A stretch of 39,826 bases of DNA from Verrucomicrobiia bacterium (lineage in GTDB: Bacteria > Verrucomicrobiota > Verrucomicrobiia > Limisphaerales > UBA1100): NCBI GenBank assembly GCA_014239365.1, contig JAAZZB010000004.1, forward strand, positions 1 to 39,826, given 5' to 3'. Below, in pieces: positions 16,605 through 22,055 of this stretch. The notes beneath the pieces were generated by a model, which saw only the letters and a program-made list of their open reading frames with translations, was not told the DNA's origin and ran no database searches. Position 1 is the first letter of the stretch, and each line of letters begins with the position of its first letter. Both the position numbers and the translations under genes were made by a program.

Positions 16605-17615
16605 GTGCGTGATTTTTTGTTTAACTTATTCCCACCGGGCGGGCGACTGCGGCGCGGCGTGGAGGCGCTGTTGCCGGTGGCGGATGTGTTGCTGCTGCCG
16701 TTCACGCTGGCGGGGGCGCTGTTGCTGGGGGCCATTCGGATGGCCGGCGTGGAGCGGTTTCGCGTGGCGCGGTGGGTGTTTCGCAAAACGCGGGTGTTCC
16801 CCGTGCGCGATCATTATTACGAGCCGCTTGTTAATCCCGCCCACCTCACGCGGTCGCTGGAAGAACCGCGCGCGCTGCCGGGCATTGAGTGGGACGACGC
16901 CGAAATGCTCGCGCAACTCGATGACTTTGAATTCAACGACGAGTTGCTCGCCATTCCGATGGAGGGCACCGATGGCTTTTTTTACAACAACCCCGGTTAC
17001 GGACGCGGCGATGCGGAGATGCTTTATAATTTCCTGCGCCACCTAAAGCCGCGGCGGTTCATCGAAATCGGCTGCGGCATGAGCACGCGCCTCGCCCAAC
17101 TCGCCTTTGCCCAAAACGAAAAAGACGGCGCGCCCCCCTGCGAACACACCTGCATCGAGCCCTACGAAAATCCGTGGCTCGAGCAGCTCGGCGTCACCGT
17201 CCTGCGCCAACGCGTGGAGGAGGTGAGCCCCGAAGTCTTTGCCGGCCTCGCGCCGCGCGATGTGGTGTTCATCGATTCCTCGCACATCATCCGCCCGCAA
17301 GGCGATGTGCTCACCGAATACCTGCAAATCCTCCCGCGCCTCCCCAAAGGCGTGTGGGTGCACGTGCACGACATCGCTACTCCGATGGATTACCCCACCC
17401 CGCTCATCGTCGAGCAGGTAAAACTCTGGAACGAACAATACCTCCTCGAAGCATTTTTAACCCACAACCCCAATTGGAAAATTCGTTGGATGATGAATCA
17501 CCTCCTGCACACCCACCCCGAGGCCGTTCATCAAAAATGCCCCATCACCGCCGAGGCGATGCAAAAAGACGAAGGCCCAAGCGGCGCGTGTTTTTGGATG
17601 GAGAAGGTGGAATGA
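16605..17615 (+). CDS. Class I SAM methyltransferase-like protein with N-terminal membrane helix
   Basis: A 336-residue protein with a GTG start. A hydrophobic stretch at about 22-46 (LLPVADVLLLPFTLAGALLL) would anchor it in the membrane. The catalytic domain has the SAM loop RFIEIGCGMSTRLAQLAF (151-168), an acidic strand end CIEPYENPWL, and VFIDSSHIIRPQGDV followed by VHVHDIATPMDYP. The last parts resemble the Methyltransf_24 group and the glycan-cluster proteins with VHVHDIF motifs. The gene is transcribed away from rfbF and could share its promoter region, so a role in modifying the same surface glycan is plausible but unproved. The stop is followed 5 nt later by a CATCCC/GGGATG hairpin, the first element of the composite repeat, which could help end the transcript. 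Confidence 0.85.
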   Translation: MRDFLFNLFPPGGRLRRGVEALLPVADVLLLPFTLAGALLLGAIRMAGVERFRVARWVFRKTRVFPVRDHYYEPLVNPAHLTRSLEEPRALPGIEWDDAEMLAQLDDFEFNDELLAIPMEGTDGFFYNNPGYGRGDAEMLYNFLRHLKPRRFIEIGCGMSTRLAQLAFAQNEKDGAPPCEHTCIEPYENPWLEQLGVTVLRQRVEEVSPEVFAGLAPRDVVFIDSSHIIRPQGDVLTEYLQILPRLPKGVWVHVHDIATPMDYPTPLIVEQVKLWNEQYLLEAFLTHNPNWKIRWMMNHLLHTHPEAVHQKCPITAEAMQKDEGPSGACFWMEKVE

Positions 17616-17619
17616 AAAT

Positions 17620-17825
17620 CATCCCGAAGGGATGGAACAACAATAGCCCCGGGTGAAACCCGGGGGAATTTCGTTGAACAAAAACCAACCCCGGAGGGGT
17701 TGAAGAATCGTTTGCCCGCCCCTCTTTCAACCCCTTCGGGGTTGAATTCATTTGTGCGCGTTAACCCCGGGTTTCACCCGAGGCTAATGTTGTTGATTCC
17801 CTTTGGGAATAATCCCATTCGGAAT
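17620..17825. repeat. Composite palindromic intergenic repeat, copy 2
   Basis: Nested hairpins between two convergent genes. Arms CATCCC/GGGATG at 17620-17634. Outer arms 17645-17665 and 17765-17785 are inverted copies with one mismatch, each a palindrome around CCCCGGGT/ACCCGGGG. Inner palindromes lie at 17686-17704 and 17726-17746 (CAACCCC...GGGGTTG). A last hairpin ATTCCC/GGGAAT is at 17796-17810. The order and spacing match the copy at 1-158, and the 21-nt left outer arm is identical in both. The stretch 17616-17845 holds no gene. Confidence 0.85.
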
Positions 17826-17845
17826 CGCGTTTGGACGATGGTGGA

Positions 17846-19024
17846 TTAAATTTCCGTCAATCGGCGGAATTGGTGCACGAATGTTTCGGGTAAGAATTTT
17901 TCACGGAGACTCTTCTCTGTTTCACGTTCGGCATCGGTTAACGAGCGGCGTTGGGCCAGCGCGGCTTCCAAAGCATTGGTGAGGTTTTCGGTGGCGGTTG
18001 CATCGTCGGTGCGGATGGTGGCGGAGTGGGCCAGCGGATAATCGCTAACCACTTCAGGGATGGCGCCGGATTGACTGGCGACGATGACGCGTTCGAGGAG
18101 GCGGGCTTCAAGGGCGGTGCGGCAGAGGCTTTCTTCCACGCGGGAGGGGCAGACGACGAGGTCGTGTTGGGAAATTAATTTTGGCACATCGACGTGGGCA
18201 ACGTGTTGGAGCAGATGGATTTCGTCGCCCGTGGCGCGTTCCACTTCGGGGCGCAGCGGGCCATCCATTCCGAGGATGGAGAGGGTGGCGTCGGGTTGGA
18301 GTTTGCGCCACGCGGCGAGGAGTAGGTCGATGCCTTTCTCGGCGGAAAGACGGCCATAAAATAAAACCTTCGCAGGGCCATCGGCAGCGATGGGGCGCGA
18401 TGGCGGTTGCAAAAAATAATCCTCCACGGGCTGATACAGCGTGGTGAATTTTTCGTCATCATTCCCATCACCCGCGAAGGCGCGGCAGCGATCGGTGATG
18501 AAATCGGAAACCCCGGCGACGCGCACGCTGGCGGCGAGGGCTTTTTTCCACGGAGCATCGCGGCCGCGCAGCCACATATTAATCAACGGCGCAAGCGTGG
18601 CGCGGGTGGCGGTGGCGTCCATTCGTTTGGGGACGACTTCCTGGCACCACGTGAAGAGCGGTTTGTCGGCGGCTTCGGCGAGGGCGTGCGCGAGAACGAT
18701 GGCGTTCATATCCGGGCAGAAAATCGCATCGTAATTTTCCGGTCGCACCCCGGCGTTTTGGGCGGCGCGGAAGAGCGAGCTATCGAGCATTCGGTTTGGC
18801 AAAAACAAAACGGTGCGTTTCAACGTCTGCGCGTTTTGCGAACACCAACGCGGCGGCGTGATGCGGTGCATACCCGGCTCACCCCGATCCGGCCCACCGG
18901 CGAGGCACAGCACTTCCACTTCCCACCCCGCGCACCGCCGCAACAAAGCCGCCGCCTCACGCGCGACCATCTCGGCCCCGCCGTGATCGTGCTCGTAAAA
19001 AAATGAAACCAGCAGGAGACGCAT
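17846..19024 (-). CDS. Family 4 glycosyltransferase
   Basis: A 392-residue GT-B fold enzyme. The N-terminal acceptor domain opens MRLLLVSFFYEHDHGGAEMV with the usual GGAE loop. The C-terminal donor domain has VLFYGRLSAEKGIDLLLAAW, and VVCPSRVEESLCRTALEARL, where the E of the EES segment corresponds to the nucleotide-sugar-contacting glutamate region of GT4 enzymes, then GAIPEVV. No signal peptide or transmembrane helix. The start at 19024 shares one base with the upstream methyltransferase stop (TAATG), and a 34-codon extension is rejected. It is the last gene of a three-gene unit (GT4, methyltransferase, GT4) and probably adds a sugar to the same surface glycan. Confidence 0.9.
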   Translation of the reverse strand: MRLLLVSFFYEHDHGGAEMVAREAAALLRRCAGWEVEVLCLAGGPDRGEPGMHRITPPRWCSQNAQTLKRTVLFLPNRMLDSSLFRAAQNAGVRPENYDAIFCPDMNAIVLAHALAEAADKPLFTWCQEVVPKRMDATATRATLAPLINMWLRGRDAPWKKALAASVRVAGVSDFITDRCRAFAGDGNDDEKFTTLYQPVEDYFLQPPSRPIAADGPAKVLFYGRLSAEKGIDLLLAAWRKLQPDATLSILGMDGPLRPEVERATGDEIHLLQHVAHVDVPKLISQHDLVVCPSRVEESLCRTALEARLLERVIVASQSGAIPEVVSDYPLAHSATIRTDDATATENLTNALEAALAQRRSLTDAERETEKSLREKFLPETFVHQFRRLTEI

Positions 19025-19743
19025 TAGTTTGTTGGTGGAAACTCCGCCACCCACAGGCCGTTGGCGTAGGGGAACGGATCGCCGTATTTTGTGCCGGCGG
19101 CTGCGGCTTGTGAGGCTTCGCGCCATTCGCGACGGCGATGGCGCAGGAGGAAATGCGCTTGGTCGGCGGCGAGTTTGTTGTTGGCGATGAGTTCGTCCAA
19201 GGCGGGATTGTACCCGAGCGGCACGGTGATGACGAGGCGTCCATCGGGCGCGAGCAACGCGCGGCAGGCGGCGATGGCGGCTTGGATTTTTTCCTGGGAA
19301 TCGCCGCCATCATCATCGAAGCCGATGTGTTCAAAGGTGGAAACGGAAAGAATGAGCGCGAATCGTTTGTCAGTTTTCCACTCGGTGATGTCGGCATTGA
19401 TGACATTTGGGGCGGCTTCGTATTTGTCGATGACGGTGTGTGCGTGCGGCCCGTAATGGCCGAGGACGTTGCCGATTTCCAGAATAGTGCCGTCTGTTTG
19501 GGCGAGGTGCCAGCGGGCGATTGGGATTTCGGCGCAGCGTTCGTTGCTCCACGTGACGTTGTAGTTTTCGTAAACGCATTGGAGGCGTTCGCCGCGATAA
19601 TCAAATTCCCGCGGGCGGAGGAAGGGCCGCACGATCGGCGAGGCAAGCTTGCGCAGGGGGAGCAGAAAAATTTCACGCCAGCCAAAGCGCTTGGCGAACC
19701 ATCGCACTTTGCCGGTGAGGCCGCTGTATAGATGGGCGCTCAT
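19024..19743 (-). CDS. Class I SAM methyltransferase-like protein
   Basis: A 239-residue protein with a degenerate but recognisable SAM-methyltransferase core. Strand one and its loop appear as GTILEIGNVLGHYGP (about 85-99), the second acidic strand end as VINADITEW, and the post-motif as LILSVSTFEHIGFDDDG. LLAPDGRLVITVPLGYNPALD resembles methyltransferases of glycan clusters. The N-terminal 60 residues are basic and hydrophobic (KLASPIVRPFLRPREF) and may contact membrane or lipid-linked substrate. ATGA overlap with the upstream GT4 and TAATG with the downstream GT4 place it firmly in one operon. A likely role is methylation of a sugar on the growing glycan, possibly capping; no substrate can be assigned. 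Confidence 0.82.
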   Translation of the reverse strand: MSAHLYSGLTGKVRWFAKRFGWREIFLLPLRKLASPIVRPFLRPREFDYRGERLQCVYENYNVTWSNERCAEIPIARWHLAQTDGTILEIGNVLGHYGPHAHTVIDKYEAAPNVINADITEWKTDKRFALILSVSTFEHIGFDDDGGDSQEKIQAAIAACRALLAPDGRLVITVPLGYNPALDELIANNKLAADQAHFLLRHRRREWREASQAAAAGTKYGDPFPYANGLWVAEFPPTN

Positions 19744-20894
19744 TCGTCGTCGTCATCAATATCGGATTCGTCGTCGTCATCGTCCCAATCCATTTCATCA
19801 CCGTTTGCCCAGGCTTCGAGTTGGTCGCAGGCGGCGGGGAGCACTTGATCCCAATGAAATTCCTTGGCGCGGTTGCGGGCGGCGATGCGCCAATCCTGAT
19901 ACGCGCCGTCGTGGCATTGCACGTCGGCGATCATCGCGGCGAGTGCGGTGGGAGATTCTTCGTCGGTCACGAGGCCGGTTTGGCGGTGCAAGGTGGATTC
20001 CACCAAACCGGGCGTGGGATACACAATGGCCGGCGTGCCGAGAGCGTTGGCTTCGATGACGTTGAGCCCCCAACCTTCGCGCAGGGAGGTGTGCAGCAAA
20101 AAATGGGCGTCGCGCAGGGCGGCATCTTTTTCGGCCTCGGGCAGTGGGCCGCAAAATTCAACGTGTTCTTCCACTTTCAACTCAGCGACCAACCGGCGCA
20201 GCGCGGGTTCTTCCTGACCTTGGCCGACGATTTTTAATTTCGCTTCCACTTCGTGTTCGCCAAGCAAACTCCACAGCGCGGCGATGGCGTGATCCACTTG
20301 TTTGTTGGGCGCGAGGCGCGAGACGGTGATGAGCTGTAGCGGTTCATCGAGTTCTTTTTCCGGCAACGTCTCGAGTGCGCGGGTGTCCACGCCGTAAGGA
20401 ATTTGCGTCACGGAATCGATGCCTTGTTCGTGCAGAAGATCGCGCGTGTAAGTGCTCGCAGTCCAAAACGGCACGTCGCGATATTGGCGCAGCGTGAGGC
20501 CTTCCTGCCAACTGCCGATGCGGCTGAGTGGCCACGGGTAAAACGCTTTCCAAATCGGGCCGAGCACTTCGTGAATGTAGGCGACGCATTTGTCGGTGCA
20601 CCAAATGGGCGCGTACCACGGGATGCCGTGGTGCTGATCGATGACGAGATCGAAGGGCTTTTGCGTGGCGTGCCATTTGCGCGCGGCCATCCACGCGGTG
20701 AATTTTCCGCCGCCGCGAATGACGTCGATGCCGTCAACAACCTCCGCCGGATCGCCTCCGTCAAATTCATTAGCAAACCACGTGACCTCGTGGCCGCGCT
20801 GCACCAAGCCGCGCAGATAAGCGTGGGTCACGCGCTCGGCGCCGCCGGCGAGTGGGTTGCGCGGGTCGCGCCAGTTGAGCATTAAAAATCGCAC
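19740..20894 (-). CDS. Family 4 glycosyltransferase with acidic C-terminal tail
   Basis: A 384-residue GT-B enzyme with a GTG start at 20894, chosen because RFLMLNWRDPRNPLAGGAE is the typical opening of this GT4 subgroup; the ATG at 20882 would cut the first strand. Donor-domain motifs are LQLITVSRLAPNKQVDHAI, GQGQEEPALRRLV, and HTSLREGWGLNVIEANALG with the E of REGWG and the second E in VIEANA forming the EX7E motif. PGLVEST follows. The last 20 residues are nearly all Asp/Glu, an unusual addition encoded by repeated GAT/GAC/GAA codons. First gene of the three-gene unit. It is divergent from tRNA-Leu, and the promoter should lie within 20895-20980. Confidence 0.92.
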   Translation of the reverse strand: MRFLMLNWRDPRNPLAGGAERVTHAYLRGLVQRGHEVTWFANEFDGGDPAEVVDGIDVIRGGGKFTAWMAARKWHATQKPFDLVIDQHHGIPWYAPIWCTDKCVAYIHEVLGPIWKAFYPWPLSRIGSWQEGLTLRQYRDVPFWTASTYTRDLLHEQGIDSVTQIPYGVDTRALETLPEKELDEPLQLITVSRLAPNKQVDHAIAALWSLLGEHEVEAKLKIVGQGQEEPALRRLVAELKVEEHVEFCGPLPEAEKDAALRDAHFLLHTSLREGWGLNVIEANALGTPAIVYPTPGLVESTLHRQTGLVTDEESPTALAAMIADVQCHDGAYQDWRIAARNRAKEFHWDQVLPAACDQLEAWANGDEMDWDDDDDESDIDDDDE

Positions 20895-20943
20895 GCGGCG
20901 CAGTCTTCACCGTGACGGGCGGGCGCGGCAATGAAAAAGCCCT

Positions 20944-20972
20944 TTGACCCGCGCGCCGGTTTGCCGAAAGAT
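20944..20972 (+). promoter_or_regulatory. Candidate promoter for tRNA-Leu
   Basis: TTGACC (20944-20949) matches five of six -35 positions and is followed after 17 nt by AAAGAT (20967-20972), a weak -10. The tRNA begins 8 nt downstream, which fits a stable-RNA promoter. The -10 match is only three of six, so confidence is limited. Confidence 0.35.
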
Positions 20973-20980
20973 GGGCCCGC

Positions 20981-21065
20981 GCGCGAGTGGCGGAATTGGT
21001 AGACGCGCCGGATTTAGGTTCCGGTCTCGCAAGGGGTGGAGGTTCGAGTCCTCTCTCGCGTACCA
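20981..21065 (+). tRNA. tRNA-Leu (anticodon UAG)
   Basis: An 85-nt class II tRNA with encoded CCA (21063-21065). Acceptor strands GCGCGAG and CTCGCGT pair over seven positions with a G-U at position 1. The D arm carries GGCGGAATTGGTAGAC, the anticodon stem is CCGGA/TCCGG with loop TTTAGGT, giving anticodon UAG for CUN leucine codons. A variable arm (GTCTCGCAAGGGGT region) precedes the T arm GGAGG-TTCGAGT-CCTCT. All four helices and the variable arm needed for leucine identity are present, and no intron is seen. Confidence 0.97.
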
Positions 21066-21102
21066 TTTTTTGGGGGAACCATTTTTTAACCGCAGTTTTT
21101 TT

Positions 21103-21166
21103 AACCGCAGATTACGCAGATGAATGCAGATTTTTTTATCTGTGAAATTCTGCGTAATCTGTGGTT
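21103..21166. repeat. Inverted repeat between convergent tRNA-Leu and the selenoprotein gene
   Basis: Arms 21103-21120 and 21149-21166 are 18-nt inverted copies with a single G-T wobble; the left arm reads AACCGCAGATTACGCAGA. The spacer contains another short inverted pair (GCAGAT/ATCTG) and a seven-T run. The preceding 30 nt carry repeated TTTTTTAACCGCAG units. It sits just past the 3' ends of both converging genes and could act as a bidirectional terminator, or be a dispersed repeat. Confidence 0.7.
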
Positions 21167-21183
21167 GATAACAAGGCTCCGCG

Positions 21184-21969
21184 TTAATCCTTTGTGGCGA
21201 GGAGTTTTTTCAAAGCCGCTTCCATTTCGGAAACACTGAACCCACGCGGGCCGCGGCCGCCTTGAAAGGCGATGCGGGCATCGGGGCCGATGATGTACAG
21301 GCGGTCGGGAAACGCACTAAAAGCATTCATCACGGTGTTGTCGATATCATCCACCAACAGCGGGATGGTGAGCTTCAATCCGGCCGAACAAGCTGCGGCC
21401 ACTTCTTTGCGTGCGAGAAATGTTTTGGGTTGTTCAATCTGCACGTGGCGCGCGGGGCGGTTGGAATCACTAGCGTGCGCTTCGCGAATGTACACCCAAA
21501 CAAAGTCGGCTTGTTTGCCAAAAGTTTCGTATGCTTTTTGGAGACGCCCGGCCTCCCGCGAAAATGGGCCTCACGTGTATGAGCCGAACACCACCACGGT
21601 GTGGCGTTTGATTTTTGAAAATTCCAGCACGCGATCGCCGACCATAAACTTTGCGGAAACTTTTGGCGCAGCAGTCCCAACCTGCGCGTCCACTTGCGTA
21701 CCCCCTCGGCCCACCGGTCGCACGCCGTGACCTGTGTAGCGCATCCATTCCGCGGGCGTCACTTGGCCATCGGCCTGGGTGTCGGCTTTTTTGAAATCAG
21801 CAACCTGTAACAACGCAGCCCATTCCTTGGCGGAAATTTTCCGATCCGAATTTGCATCGAGTGCCCGAAATAATTCCTTTGCCGGACTGCCACCTTGTTG
21901 GTTCGGCTGTGCCGTCAGCAACGGCGACAAGCCCGCACTCAATACCAGTAAAATCACGATTGCACGCAT
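21184..21969 (-). CDS. Secreted EF-hand/iodothyronine-deiodinase-like selenoprotein (in-frame TGA at 21571-21573)
   Basis: Reading through TGA as selenocysteine gives 261 residues. Residues 1-20 are a signal peptide (MRAIVILLVLSAGLSPLLTA). Two EF-hand loops follow: D38-E49 (DANSDRKISAKE) and D63-E74 (DTQADGQVTPAE). From about residue 100 comes a thioredoxin-fold domain matching iodothyronine deiodinases: VVVFGSYT-Sec133-GPF at the active site, then VYIREAHASD (159-168; Glu163 and His165 match the conserved deiodinase Glu/His), and RLYIIGPDARIAFQGGRGP, GFSVSEMEAALKKLL at the end. The frame is unbroken except for the single TGA, at the exact position of catalytic Sec in animal deiodinases (GSCT-Sec-PPF). 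TGA is used as an ordinary stop by many genes here, so code reassignment is unlikely. The natural substrate is unknown; a thiol/selenol redox or reductive-dehalogenation role is inference. It is divergent from the CHAT gene. Annotation pipelines would split it at 21571. Confidence 0.87.
21540..21556 (-). promoter_or_regulatory. Putative bacterial SECIS hairpin
   Basis: On the minus-strand mRNA, bases +15 to +31 after the UGA form GGAGGC-CGGGC-GUCUCC: six pairs (one G-U) with a 5-nt loop. The loop starts 21 nt past the UGA and has G at its second position. Bacterial SECIS elements are short hairpins within the coding sequence, with the loop about 16-37 nt from the UGA and a G in the first two loop positions, so size, place and loop fit. 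It was folded by eye only. Confidence 0.6.
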
Positions 21970-22020
21970 CACCTCATTGGACGCCTCACCGTCCGATTTG
22001 GATACAACCCTTTTGCGCCA

Positions 22021-22050
22021 TTGACAGCCCGCCGCCGAAAACCGCATATT
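22021..22050 (+). promoter_or_regulatory. Candidate promoter for the TPR-CHAT gene
   Basis: A perfect TTGACA (22021-22026) is followed after 18 nt by CATATT (22045-22050), four of six -10 positions. Initiation would fall at or just beside the ATG at 22056, so a leaderless or near-leaderless mRNA is implied if this promoter is real. Confidence 0.3.
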
Positions 22051-22055
22051 TGGGC

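Noticed and set aside
21375..21680. Minus-strand open frame of 101 residues overlapping the TGA region
   Set aside because: It lies in a different frame, shows no family features, and overlaps the deiodinase-like coding sequence throughout.
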